DNA of 32,176 nt from Chloroflexota bacterium (GCA_022564545.1 JADFLG010000013.1:4203-36378); one strand, 5' to 3'; shown: positions 24,125 to 32,128, counted from the stretch's first letter. Notes: generated from the letters alone by a model not told the origin. Made by a program: numbers and translations.

Positions 24125-24919
24125 ATGCGAGATTACGCTCTTAGATTCGATACATCGAAATTCAAAGACCTAGATTCGTATGCCCTGCTTGCACGTCAGG
24201 ATTACAACCTGACAAACCATTCCAATTGGTTCGGTGAGTTTCGATCAGGAATGGCAGGATTTTGGGGACGCTTACACGGCGTTGCGTCTAATTTTGCCGA
24301 TGTTCATTCATGGGGTCGCATTCATATCAATAGGGCAGAGTCCCTTATTGCTTCGACGTTTTTCAACATGGACTCTGCCATTGAATGTTTGGCCTACTCC
24401 TTGAACGCTTTGGGCTACGCCGCACTACCGCATAGTTTTTGGAACATCAACGACCCACAAGTACTAAAAAACATCTCACCACTTGCGTTTTTCGGGGACA
24501 ACCAGATCAAGCCCAAGATTGTGGCTGAAGGGGTAGAAACCATATTTCCAACAATTGTCGAAACTTGGTCACGGCACCGTGAGAGTTTGTTCGACGTCAT
24601 TGTTGCCCACCACGACGCGTCGAAACACAGGAAATCCGTGTTTGTTGGTGGGCAAGTGCGTACGGACCCCCCACAAGATCTACTCGATCAATTGGGTATC
24701 AAACGCGGTTCTTCTGAACAGTTTGTCGTCGCTCCAATGGCGGAAATCCTGCTAAAGCAAGACCCGAAGGATACCGGCACGATTGCGATACCCCAACAAC
24801 CACGAACGCTCGAACTACTTGCAAGTGAGTTCGTAGATTTCATCTCTGAGTCTGGCGCTGCAGCGTTGACCGACGCGAAAGCCAACATTTTCCTTAACGA
24901 GTCCGAACTCAGGGAGTGA
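24125..24919 (+). CDS. Protein of unknown function
   Basis: I do not recognise this 264-residue protein. It begins MRDYALRFDTSKFKDLDSY at an ATG at 24125 with GGA five bases upstream; an upstream TTG at 24086 would add 13 residues. It is mostly helical in appearance, soluble, without a signal peptide. A segment around residues 60-110 (INRAESLIASTFFNMDSA, then ECLAYSLNALGY) looks like a helical bundle of the HEPN sort, but no catalytic RxxxxH motif is visible there. Base composition is clearly more AT-rich than the neighbours and codon choice differs, suggesting recent transfer. It is flanked by gaps of 294 and 424 bp. Confidence 0.7.
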   Translation: MRDYALRFDTSKFKDLDSYALLARQDYNLTNHSNWFGEFRSGMAGFWGRLHGVASNFADVHSWGRIHINRAESLIASTFFNMDSAIECLAYSLNALGYAALPHSFWNINDPQVLKNISPLAFFGDNQIKPKIVAEGVETIFPTIVETWSRHRESLFDVIVAHHDASKHRKSVFVGGQVRTDPPQDLLDQLGIKRGSSEQFVVAPMAEILLKQDPKDTGTIAIPQQPRTLELLASEFVDFISESGAAALTDAKANIFLNESELRE

Positions 24920-25343
24920 ACCGGTAGGTAATTGAACCGCGGGCGGTGGTTGGGGATCATAACTTCAAACTGACGCTAAGCCAACCCAGCCAGATTGACT
25001 CCGAATACCGTGACGGATTTGCCTGGGCGCCGTTCATCCACAATCTTGACTGCCTTTGTGTCCATCATAAAGAAGTAACAACTCCAACCCGATCAAACAA
25101 AGTTCGCTCGCGTCAACACACACCGTCAGGAAATCACCCTGGGCCGGATGCATCTCGCAGACCCACCGACTGACGGACCGCCCGGCGCAAAAATAAAAAC
25201 CCGTTTCGGCGCGGCCACGTTTACAATCGAGCACCGTGGTCCAGCAGTTGGGGATCCAGAAGCCATCAGCAAGCGGCCAACGGTCCAGGGCACGACACAG
25301 GCACGCCGCGCACACAGTTGGCCTCACCGCGAGGAATGTCCGC
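24920..25343. other. 424-bp gap with a possible dcd-rib operon promoter
   Basis: No credible gene is seen in either strand. CCGTCA (from about 25124) and TGACGG (to about 25176) are inverted, about 40 bp apart. TACAAT at 25222-25227 is a good -10 hexamer, 117 bp before the dcd start, with no clear -35. No FMN riboswitch consensus was found here or before ribD or ribE. Confidence 0.3.
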
Positions 25344-25925
25344 ATGGTCCTCAGCGACCGTTCAATAAAAGAAGCGATCGAAGCCGGAACGATCAGGATT
25401 GAGCCCTACTCGCCCCGGGACGTCCAGCCTGCCAGCGTCGATTTTCACCTGGCGAACAAAATCCTTGTGTTCCGCAACTCCACCCTGCCGTACATCGACC
25501 TGAAGAAAGATGTGCCTGACCTGACCGACGAAGTGACGATTGCCGACGATGAACCGTTCATGCTGCACCCGGGCGAGTTCGTTCTCGGCAGCACGCTGGA
25601 AAAACTGACCTTGCCGAACGACGTGGTGGCACGGATCGAGGGCAAGAGTTCGCTGGGCCGGCTTGGACTGATGATCCATTCGACGGCCGGTTTTATCGAC
25701 CCGGGCTGGTCGGGGAACCTGACTCTCGAGCTTACGAACGTCTCACGGCTGCCGATCACCTTGTATTCGGGAATGCGAATCGGCCAGATTTCTTTTCAGC
25801 AAACGACGACCGAGGTCGACCGCCCCTACGGCTCGAAGGAACTGAACAGCCGGTACCAGGGTCAGGCATCGCCGACCGCCAGCCGGGCCCACCTCGATTT
25901 CGATAGCCAAATCAAGCGGTCGTAG
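25344..25925 (+). CDS. dcd: dCTP deaminase
   Basis: This enzyme deaminates dCTP to dUTP in the dTTP supply pathway; some relatives also hydrolyse the product to dUMP. The product is 193 aa. It begins MVLSDRSIKEAIEAG and contains QPASVDFHLANK, HPGEFVLGSTLE, RIEGKSSLGRLGLMIHSTAGFIDPGW (shortened here to its landmarks SSLGRLG and AGFIDPGW) and MRIGQISFQ. The Glu of the FIDPGWSGNLTLEL segment fits the catalytic residue. The ATG at 25344 has GAGGA eight bases upstream, so the longer frame from 25236 is rejected. It precedes ribD by 15 bp and probably leads the riboflavin operon. Confidence 0.95.
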   Translation: MVLSDRSIKEAIEAGTIRIEPYSPRDVQPASVDFHLANKILVFRNSTLPYIDLKKDVPDLTDEVTIADDEPFMLHPGEFVLGSTLEKLTLPNDVVARIEGKSSLGRLGLMIHSTAGFIDPGWSGNLTLELTNVSRLPITLYSGMRIGQISFQQTTTEVDRPYGSKELNSRYQGQASPTASRAHLDFDSQIKRS

Positions 25926-25940
25926 ACCGGCAGACCTGTC

Positions 25941-27053
25941 TTGCGAATCAATCCACTCGATCGAGCACTTGAACTGGCCGAAAAGGCGAAGGGCGGCGTC
26001 GCGCCGCGTCCGCCGGTCGGGGCCGTCGTTGTGCTGGATGGCGAAATCGTCGGCGAAGGCTCGACCGCACCCAGGCCTGGCCGACATGCCGAAACCGTCG
26101 CCCTCGACCATGCGGGTGGCCTCGCAAAGGGTGCAGCTCTTTACTGCACACTCGAACCCCATTCGTTTCAGGGCGCTACCCCGCCCTGTACCGACGCCAT
26201 TATCAAGGCCGGCATAAGCAGCGTGGTTTCGCCACTTGAAGACCCGAACCCGCGGGTTTCTGGGAATGGTTTTCGGCAGCTGAAAACCGCGGGTATCGAA
26301 GTGGTCCGTGAATCGACAGAGGAGCAAGGGATTCGCGCTGAACTTCTAATTGAGGGGTTTGCACACCACCTGAAAAAACGCCGGCCACTGGTGACGCTGA
26401 AAATCGCTTCGAGTCTTGATGGAAGAATCGCCACACGCACGGGCGAATCGCAGTGGATCACAGGTGAGGCTTCGAGGGTGCGCGTTCACGAGATGCGGCG
26501 ACAGGCCGACGCCGTCATTACCGGGATTGGCACCGTGCTTGCCGACGACCCCCGGCTAACCGCACGCGACGTCAATGGTGTAGCGACCGGTCGTCCGCTT
26601 CTGCGGGTCGTGGTCGACAGCAATGGCCGAATGCCATCCGATGCAGCCCTGCTCGGCGAACCGGGCGAGGTCCTCTGGGTGGTCGGCGACGATGTGGAAG
26701 TCGAACTCGAAAATTTGGCCGACTCGGTAACGGTCCTCAAATCTTCTCGAACAAATGGGAAAATAGACCTGGCGGTGGTGATCGGTGAGCTGGGCACACG
26801 TGGTCTGCACAACGTAATGATTGAGGCAGGTGGCGAACTGGCCGGGGCGTTTGTCGAGGGCGGGTTCGTGGACAAAGTAGCTGCTTTTATAGCGCCGAAG
26901 ATTATCGGAGGTCGTGATGCTCCCGGTCCTATCGCAGGTCCGGAACCGGGTATCACGTCACTCGCAGATGCCCTGACGCTCGAACGGGTCACCCATACCG
27001 TCATCGACGGCGATATTCTGGTGGAAGGTTACGTTCGCCAGATCCAGACATAG
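25941..27053 (+). CDS. ribD: Bifunctional riboflavin biosynthesis deaminase/reductase RibD
   Basis: RibD carries out the second and third steps of riboflavin synthesis: deamination of the pyrimidine and NADPH-dependent reduction of the ribosyl side chain. The product is 370 aa, a normal length. The N-terminal deaminase has RPPVGAVVV and the zinc/catalytic HAE (His49, Glu51), but the usual EPC is EPH (His74), followed by SFQGATPPC (Cys83). The C-terminal reductase (from about 150) has VTLKIASSLDGRIATRTGES, ITGEASRVRVHEMRRQADAV, GIGTVLADDPRLTAR and VMIEAGGELAGAF. The start is a TTG at 25941. It is followed by ribE after 55 bp. Confidence 0.95.
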   Translation: MRINPLDRALELAEKAKGGVAPRPPVGAVVVLDGEIVGEGSTAPRPGRHAETVALDHAGGLAKGAALYCTLEPHSFQGATPPCTDAIIKAGISSVVSPLEDPNPRVSGNGFRQLKTAGIEVVRESTEEQGIRAELLIEGFAHHLKKRRPLVTLKIASSLDGRIATRTGESQWITGEASRVRVHEMRRQADAVITGIGTVLADDPRLTARDVNGVATGRPLLRVVVDSNGRMPSDAALLGEPGEVLWVVGDDVEVELENLADSVTVLKSSRTNGKIDLAVVIGELGTRGLHNVMIEAGGELAGAFVEGGFVDKVAAFIAPKIIGGRDAPGPIAGPEPGITSLADALTLERVTHTVIDGDILVEGYVRQIQT

Positions 27054-27094
27054 CCAAGTATTCTGGTGGATCAGTTAGCAGAGCCACACGTTCC

Positions 27095-27100
27095 TAAAAT
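27095..27100 (+). promoter_or_regulatory. Possible -10 element directly before ribE
   Basis: TAAAAT ends nine bases before the ribE ATG at 27109, which has no Shine-Dalgarno. If used, it would make a nearly leaderless transcript. There is no good -35. Confidence 0.25.
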
Positions 27101-27108
27101 ACAAAACA

Positions 27109-27729
27109 ATGTTTTCTGGAATCATCGAAGAGGTCGGCACCGTCGAATCGTACGACGGAGCAACCCTGGTCGTGGGTGCAAAACAAGTTCTTGACGATCT
27201 GAAAGTGTCAGAATCGATTATGGTCGCCGGGGCTTGCCTCACGGTGATTGAACTCTCCGATTCGACCTTCATGGTCGAAACCGTTCCGGAAACCCTTCGT
27301 CGCACTAATTTCGGGGAATTGAGACCCGGCGATCACGTCAACCTCGAACGGTCGTTGCGCTACGGAGACCGTGTGGGCGGCCACATGGTGCAGGGTCACG
27401 TCGATGGCGTGGGAACGGTGCGGTCGGTGACCGACGACGGCAACTCGAGGATCATCGTGTTCGAAGCAGCGGAGAATATAATTGAGAACGTAGTTGAGAA
27501 GGGCTTCATCGCTATCGATGGGGCGAGTCTCACGATAGTCGACCGCAACTCTGATAGTTTCAGCATTGCGATCATTCCGTTTACATTTGATCACACAACG
27601 TTCAACGAACGGTCCGAGGGTTCCAGAGTGAACATCGAAACGGATGTCACCGCAAAGTACGTGGCAAATCTTATTGAGCCATATCGGGCCAAACTCGCGA
27701 AAAATGACTCTCCAGATAACTCCAAATAA
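27109..27729 (+). CDS. ribE: Riboflavin synthase alpha subunit
   Basis: Riboflavin synthase dismutates two 6,7-dimethyl-8-ribityllumazine molecules into riboflavin. The product is 206 aa, built of two similar lumazine-binding barrels. It starts MFSGIIEEVGTV (usual MFTGIIEE). The first half has VAGACLTVIEL and ETLRRTNFGELRPGDHVNLE, followed by GGHMVQGHVDGVG; the second has KGFIAIDGASLTIVD and TFNERSEGSRVNIETD. The stop is three bases before the ribBA start. The gene is also called ribC in some species. Confidence 0.97.
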   Translation: MFSGIIEEVGTVESYDGATLVVGAKQVLDDLKVSESIMVAGACLTVIELSDSTFMVETVPETLRRTNFGELRPGDHVNLERSLRYGDRVGGHMVQGHVDGVGTVRSVTDDGNSRIIVFEAAENIIENVVEKGFIAIDGASLTIVDRNSDSFSIAIIPFTFDHTTFNERSEGSRVNIETDVTAKYVANLIEPYRAKLAKNDSPDNSK

Positions 27730-27732
27730 CCA

Positions 27733-29082
27733 GTGACGACTAACCCGCACATCCCCGACACGGTCAATGCTCGAGCAATCGAGTCGGTCGAACGCGCCGT
27801 CAAGCATATTAAAAAGGGTGGAATGGTGATTCTGGTCGACGACGAGGACCGTGAGAACGAGGGCGACATGGTGATGGCGGCGGAGCGTGCCACGCCTGAA
27901 AACATCACCCTGATGACGATGGAAGCACGGGGGCTGATCTGCACACCGATGCTCGGGGCCGACCTCGACCGACTCGAACTGCCAATGCAGGTGCGTAAAA
28001 ACACGGCGGAACACCACACGGCTTTCACGGTAACCGTCGATGCAGCGTACGGGATAACGACCGGTATTTCTTCCGCCGACCGGTCTCGCACGATTCAGTT
28101 GCTGGTCAACGAAGAAGCGACCACGGCCAACTTCGTACAGCCGGGTCACGTATTCCCCCTCCGCTACGAAGAGGGCGGCGTCCTGGTGAGGGCGGGACAT
28201 ACCGAAGGATCTGTCGATCTGGTCAGGATTTCGGGTCTGCACCCTGCAGCGGTGGTCTGCGAAATTCTGAACGACGATGGCACTATGGCCCGCCGGCCTC
28301 AACTCGAGAAAATCGCTAAAAAGCGTGGCATGCCGATCGTCACCATCGCCGATGTCATCGCTTATCGAATGAGCCATGAGAAGCTTGTCGAGCGGGTGGC
28401 CGAGGCCCGACTGCCGACCGAGCACGGAGTTTTCACCGCCGTCGCTTACAAGAGTTTGGTCGACCCGGCGGAGCACATTGCGGTTTACATGGGTGAAATT
28501 GACGATTCGGAACCCGTTATTGTTCGTGTTGAATCGGAATGTCTCACCGGACATGTTTTTGGCAGCACGCGCTGCGACTGCGGCGATCAGTTGAACATGG
28601 CCCTGAAGATAATCGCCGAAAACGGCCGAGGGGTGCTGGTCTACATGCGCCAGGAAGGTCGTGGGATCGGTCTGCTGAACAAGTTGAAGGCCTACGAACT
28701 ACAGGACCAGGGATTCGACACTGTGGAAGCAAATCTGAAACTGGGCTTCCCGATGGACCTGAGACGCTACGGAGTCGGCGCACAGATTCTCCTTGACCTC
28801 GGGGTCCGCCGGTTCAAGCTGCTCACAAATAATCCCAAAAAGGTCGTTGGACTCGAAGGGTTTGGGCTGGAACTGATAGAACAGTTGCCCCTTGCCGCGC
28901 CGGTGAATGACGAGAACAGGTTTTATCTGAAGACCAAGGCCGAGAAGATGGGTCACACGCTCGACGTCGCCAATGATCCACCCGGTGAAATTTCTCGGGG
29001 TTCGCCCGGGGATTTGTCAGCGACTTCATCTGAGGACGATACCTCGCCAGACAGGACGCCCGCACCTGGAACAGCAAACTAG
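27733..29082 (+). CDS. ribBA: Bifunctional 3,4-dihydroxy-2-butanone-4-phosphate synthase / GTP cyclohydrolase II
   Basis: RibBA makes both precursors of riboflavin: the four-carbon unit from ribulose 5-phosphate and the pyrimidine from GTP. The product is 449 aa. The N-terminal RibB domain has VDDEDRENEGDMVMAAE, ARGLICTPM, TGISSADRSRT and RAGHTEGSVDLVRISG. The RibA domain (from about 215) has the zinc motif CLTGHVFGSTRCDCG, VYMRQEGRGIGLLNK and LLTNNPKKV. A Ser/Asp/Pro-rich tail of about 30 residues follows. The start is a GTG at 27733, three bases after ribE. The stop overlaps the ribH start by one base. Confidence 0.97.
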   Translation: MTTNPHIPDTVNARAIESVERAVKHIKKGGMVILVDDEDRENEGDMVMAAERATPENITLMTMEARGLICTPMLGADLDRLELPMQVRKNTAEHHTAFTVTVDAAYGITTGISSADRSRTIQLLVNEEATTANFVQPGHVFPLRYEEGGVLVRAGHTEGSVDLVRISGLHPAAVVCEILNDDGTMARRPQLEKIAKKRGMPIVTIADVIAYRMSHEKLVERVAEARLPTEHGVFTAVAYKSLVDPAEHIAVYMGEIDDSEPVIVRVESECLTGHVFGSTRCDCGDQLNMALKIIAENGRGVLVYMRQEGRGIGLLNKLKAYELQDQGFDTVEANLKLGFPMDLRRYGVGAQILLDLGVRRFKLLTNNPKKVVGLEGFGLELIEQLPLAAPVNDENRFYLKTKAEKMGHTLDVANDPPGEISRGSPGDLSATSSEDDTSPDRTPAPGTAN

Positions 29083-29546
29083 TGCCTCCCCGAACGATTG
29101 ACCGGCAACTTGATGGCAAAGGGTTGGGTATTGGCGTGGTGGCAGCCCGGTTCAACGGCTACATCACGGACCAGATGCTCAAAATTGCGCTCAAGCGACT
29201 GTCGGAGCTGGGCGTTGCCGATGACGATGTTGTTGTGGTGCGCACTCCGGGCGCGTTCGAGCTGCCCCTTGTTGCACGCCGACTTGCCGACCGCGGTGAC
29301 ATCGACGCAGTCATCGCAATCGGTGCGGTCATCCGCGGCGATACCGACCACTACGACCACATCGCCTATGCGGCGTCGGAAGGGATTTCACGGGCTGGCG
29401 AAATCACGGGCAAGCCGGTGATATTCGGAGTGCTGACGACAGACAACACCGAACAGGCCGTTGCTCGAATCGGTCATGCTTCCGAATATGCCGAATCCGC
29501 CGTGGAAATGGCGAACACAGCGCGACAGATCCACGAGCTTCCGTAA
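29082..29546 (+). CDS. ribH: 6,7-dimethyl-8-ribityllumazine synthase
   Basis: Lumazine synthase condenses the products of RibA/RibD and RibB and usually forms pentamers or 60-mers. The product is 154 aa. Visible motifs are GIGVVAARFNGYITDQML, RTPGAFELPLVA and AIGAVIRGDTDHYDHI, with the active-site His in the last. The GTG at 29082 overlaps the ribBA TAG by one base, indicating coupled translation. It completes the riboflavin set (ribD, ribE, ribBA, ribH), apart from the phosphatase. Confidence 0.97.
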   Translation: MPPRTIDRQLDGKGLGIGVVAARFNGYITDQMLKIALKRLSELGVADDDVVVVRTPGAFELPLVARRLADRGDIDAVIAIGAVIRGDTDHYDHIAYAASEGISRAGEITGKPVIFGVLTTDNTEQAVARIGHASEYAESAVEMANTARQIHELP

Positions 29547-29625
29547 CGAGGAGCGAGGGGAGGGTGGTCGTAGTTCTCCCTTCCCTTGACGGGAGGGAAT
29601 TAACCCAGCCTCCGCAACGTCGTCC
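29547..29625. repeat. Palindromic intergenic repeat, copy B
   Basis: CCTTCCC and GGGAGGG flank TTGAC (about 29580-29598), followed by AATTAACCCAGCC. The GGGAATTAACC core is shared with the copy before trmD. It fills the gap between ribH and dinB. The hairpin may also act as a weak terminator for the riboflavin operon. Confidence 0.45.
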
Positions 29626-29664
29626 CGTTTCGATGTGCCTCATCCTTCGTGCTAGCCTGCTGGT

Positions 29665-30843
29665 ATGACCGATCGCGAAAATCATGGCGCACCAGAGCGC
29701 GTAATTTTCCACGTCGATCTCGACGCGTTTTTTGTTGAGGTCGAACGCCAGAACGACGCCACTTTAGTTGGAAAACCGGTCGTCATCGGCGGTCTCGGAC
29801 CTCGCGGCGTGGTCGCGACCGCGTCCTACGAGGCCCGCAAGTTCGGAGTGCACTCGGCACAGGCAATGGCGGTGGCGCGCCGTCTGTGCCCACAGGCAAT
29901 TTTCATGCGTGGCAGTCACGGTCTTTACCGCGAGGTGTCGAAAAAATTCATGGATGTCCTTCGCAATTATTCGCCGACGGTTGTTCCGGTGAGCGTCGAC
30001 GAAGCGTATATGGACATGACGGGAACCGAACGACTGTACGGTCCGCCGATGGACGCAGCCCGCGCGATAACAAAAATGGTGCGTGACGAGTTGGGATTGC
30101 CGGCATCGATCGGCATCGGACCCAGCAAGCTGGTCGCAAAGGTTTCGACCGAACATGCCAAGCCCAATGGTATTTTCCAGGTCCGCCAGGACGAAGTCGA
30201 AGCGTTTTTTGCGCCGCAGCCGGTCCGCAATCTCCCCGGCATCGGACCAAAAGCTGGCGAGGCACTGGAAAAACTGAATATTTCCACCCTGGGCGAGCTG
30301 GTAAATGCCCCGGACGGTCCCTTGCGCCGGGCACTGGGGCCGAACAACGCCGACCACGTAAAACGCCGGGCGAAAGGCATCGATAATGCGCCTCTGCGGG
30401 AGCGCGCGAAAGCCAAATCGATCAGTGCGGAAACCACTTTTGATACCGATGTCTCCAGCCGGTCAGAACTGGAAAAAGTCCTGAAACGGCTGAGTGAGCG
30501 CGTCGGCACGCGACTGCGAAAATCCGGTCAACTCGCCCGGAACGCGAGCATCAAGCTCCGATACGGCGATTTCACGACAATCACGCGCCAGCGCACGTTC
30601 CCGGTACCTGGCGATGGCGACCAGACGATTTACAACGCGGCTCACACCCTGCTTGTCACGGCGATGCGTCAACGGGGAGACGCCATCCGGCTGCTGGGGG
30701 TGGCAGTGAGCGGTCTCGGCGAGCAGGCAGCACAGCTGTCATTGATGGATGTGAACCCGACTGCCGAATCCGACACCAGTGCGGCAATCGATGCGATCAG
30801 AGACCGGTTCGGCGTTGAATCGATATCACGGGGCTCGGTTTGA
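29665..30843 (+). CDS. dinB: DNA polymerase IV (Y-family)
   Basis: Pol IV copies past lesions during the DNA damage response. The product is 392 aa. It has the catalytic VIFHVDLDAFFVEVE (two Asp of the active site), ATASYEARKFGV, VSVDEAYMDMTGTERLYG (Asp-Glu pair), GIGPSKLVAKVSTEHAKPNG, LPGIGPKAGEALEKL (helix-hairpin-helix) and a little-finger domain. AQLSLMD near the C-terminus fits the sliding-clamp binding motif. The ATG at 29665 has no Shine-Dalgarno; TAGCCT lies eight bases before it, so it could be leaderless. No obvious LexA box was seen. Confidence 0.95.
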   Translation: MTDRENHGAPERVIFHVDLDAFFVEVERQNDATLVGKPVVIGGLGPRGVVATASYEARKFGVHSAQAMAVARRLCPQAIFMRGSHGLYREVSKKFMDVLRNYSPTVVPVSVDEAYMDMTGTERLYGPPMDAARAITKMVRDELGLPASIGIGPSKLVAKVSTEHAKPNGIFQVRQDEVEAFFAPQPVRNLPGIGPKAGEALEKLNISTLGELVNAPDGPLRRALGPNNADHVKRRAKGIDNAPLRERAKAKSISAETTFDTDVSSRSELEKVLKRLSERVGTRLRKSGQLARNASIKLRYGDFTTITRQRTFPVPGDGDQTIYNAAHTLLVTAMRQRGDAIRLLGVAVSGLGEQAAQLSLMDVNPTAESDTSAAIDAIRDRFGVESISRGSV

Positions 30844-30954
30844 GGGAGCCAGGTAGACGAGCGTGTGCGGTCGCTCCTTTTCCCTGGAGGAAGGTCAGGT
30901 CGAGGGGGAATTTTTCGACAATGGCGTAAATGTAACCGATCGCGTGTTGTTTAT

Positions 30955-31140
30955 TGAACGGCTTGACCCACCCCAACCCTCCCCCCCTGACGGAAAGGGG
31001 TTTGGAAATAGCCTCTATGGGAACTACATCTATCTCCCTCCCAGGCTGGGAAGGAGAACTGCCTGGGCCGGCAACTGGCGAGCTCCTCGACTGCTTACGA
31101 CGTCTTTCCTTTCCTCTGGGAGAAGATTTAACTTGAGTGG
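30955..31140. repeat. Palindromic intergenic repeat, copy C
   Basis: The 409-bp gap between dinB and the tRNA holds a tract starting CCACCCCAACCCTCCCC. It includes the hairpin TCCCAG/CTGGGA nested in CTCC/GGAG (about 31037-31060) and ends in CCTCTGGGAGAAGATTTAA. It resembles the other intergenic copies in composition and palindromic layout. Short frames across it are typical read-through of such repeats, not genes. Confidence 0.4.
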
Positions 31141-31252
31141 AAAGTTGTCGAATCGGTCGACTCGAACCTGCAAAAATAAATGTGCTCACGGCACTAAAAG
31201 TCGCACCCCACCTTGACCGTAACGTCCTGAATGCTTACTGTTGAACGTGCCA

Positions 31253-31327
31253 GCGGAAGTGGCTCAGTGGTAGAGCATCACCTTGCCAAGGTGAGGGTCG
31301 CGAGTTCGAATCTCGTCTTCCGCTCCA
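31253..31327 (+). tRNA. tRNA-Gly (anticodon GCC)
   Basis: The acceptor GCGGAAG (31253-31259) pairs with CTTCCGC (31317-31323). The D-arm contains GGCTCAGTGGTAGAGC. The anticodon arm ACCTTGCCAAGGT gives anticodon GCC, which reads glycine. The T-arm is GCGAG-TTCGAAT-CTCGT. Discriminator T and CCA (31325-31327) are encoded. All stems close, so it should be functional. A diverged copy of its 3' third appears near 32090-32120. Confidence 0.97.
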
Positions 31328-31344
31328 CGAACAATTCAAGAAGG

Positions 31345-31375
31345 GATCGTCCAGCCGGGCGATCTCTTTCTTTTT
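31345..31375 (+). terminator. Rho-independent terminator after tRNA-Gly
   Basis: GATCGTCC (31345-31352) pairs with GGGCGATC (31357-31364), one G-U pair, loop AGCC, followed by TCTTTCTTTTT. It ends the tRNA transcript 18 bases after CCA, so whatever lies downstream probably has its own promoter. Confidence 0.85.
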
Positions 31376-31379
31376 GCCG

Positions 31380-32120
31380 ATGTTTGGGCTGCACTGGTTG
31401 AGTTCGTTATTTAGCCAGTGACTCGATTAGCCTGGACGCGATGAGAAATCTGATCGTCGTTTTGTCGAATCAGATAATCAGTCTTATGTCGCCGCATTGA
31501 CTGTCTGTAACTACCTCTTGGGCAGTAGAGCGCCTGAAGCGGAGAGTCTGCTTGTATTGCAGATCTCGTGAGAGGTCGCACTGGCTTGACCGTTCGGATG
31601 CGTCCCGGTGCGATATGTGGGCCCTACTACCCGCATCGGGGTCTTGGGCTGGGATGGCGTCGTTGAATGTTTGGTTCAGCGATCGCTTTTATTGGGTGCC
31701 GAGTTGAACTCGTCACCTGGTAATGATCCGGTTTGTTAGTTCGGATCGTTTGGGCCCGTTGCGTTGAACCTGGCGTGAATAAATCACGTTGGTTAATTGC
31801 CCCAGGCACGGGAACGGTGAAGGATTTTCGGATCTTTCACCTGGTAGGTCCGATGTGAATCGGACGAGACACGCAGCGGATGAACTTTTTCTCTGGGATT
31901 CCACTGCTGGTAAGGCGTCTACCGCTTAGAGGGTTACCGCTTGGTTGTGCGCTGTGGGACTGGCCTCGTCTTTGGTGCACATGTTCAGTTTCAGATGTTT
32001 GTGTGATTTTGTCTACGAGCGGATGGCACACGCGATGATTCCGATGGCCGGAAGCGACTCTGTTAGGGAAACCACGGAATGAGGGATAGTGTCGCGAGTT
32101 CGATCTGGCCTTCCGCTCCA
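31380..32120 (+). ncRNA. Candidate large structured non-coding RNA
   Basis: No plausible protein frame exists over about 740 bases, but hairpins are dense. Examples: 31392-31420 (CACTGG/CCAGTG, with GGCT/AGCC outside and a possible loop pseudoknot GAGT/ACTC); 31448-31475 (9 bp with one bulge); 31547-31563 (TCTGC/GCAGA, 7-base loop); 31597-31637 (GATGCG/CGCATC); 31695-31717 (GGTG and CGAGT against ACTCG and CACC); 31725-31747 (GATCCG/CGGATC); 31774-31788; 31816-31841 (11 bp closed by a UUCG loop); 31848-31865 (7 bp closed by GTGA, a GNRA loop). Several stems use G-U pairs that hold only on the plus strand. A tRNA-like 3' end and a terminator follow. The class is unknown; the tRNA-adjacent setting recalls GOLLD and ROOL. 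Confidence 0.55.
32048..32120 (+). pseudogene. tRNA-Gly-like 3' end or degenerate tRNA
   Basis: This 73-base segment ends in CTTCCGCTCCA, identical to the tRNA-Gly acceptor end, and has a T-loop TTCGATC. CCGGAAG at 32048-32054 can pair with CTTCCGC in six of seven positions. The segment 32090-32120 matches the tRNA 3' third with one gap and about three mismatches. The T-stem does not pair and there is no proper anticodon arm, so it is not a working tRNA. It may be the tRNA-like end of the structured RNA, an attachment-site remnant, or a decayed copy. Confidence 0.6.
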
Positions 32121-32128
32121 TTTGTAAC

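Noticed and set aside
27208-28554. 448-codon minus-strand open frame opposite ribE-ribBA
   Set aside because: It is antisense to well-supported riboflavin genes, His/Arg-rich, with no family features.
30863-31216. 117-codon frame after dinB
   Set aside because: It reads through a palindromic intergenic repeat; the opposite strand is equally open, which is typical of these repeats.
31547-31577. tRNA-Tyr-like anticodon arm (TCTGC-TTGTATT-GCAGA)
   Set aside because: The 7-base loop could read GUA, but no acceptor or T-arm fits around it; treated as one more stem of the structured region.
31380-32120. tmRNA, RNase P RNA, SRP RNA, group I or group II intron
   Set aside because: None of the conserved core sequences was found: no tmRNA 5' domain or tag ending in Ala-Ala-stop, no GAGGAAAGTCC of RNase P, no SRP domain IV, no intron core motifs.
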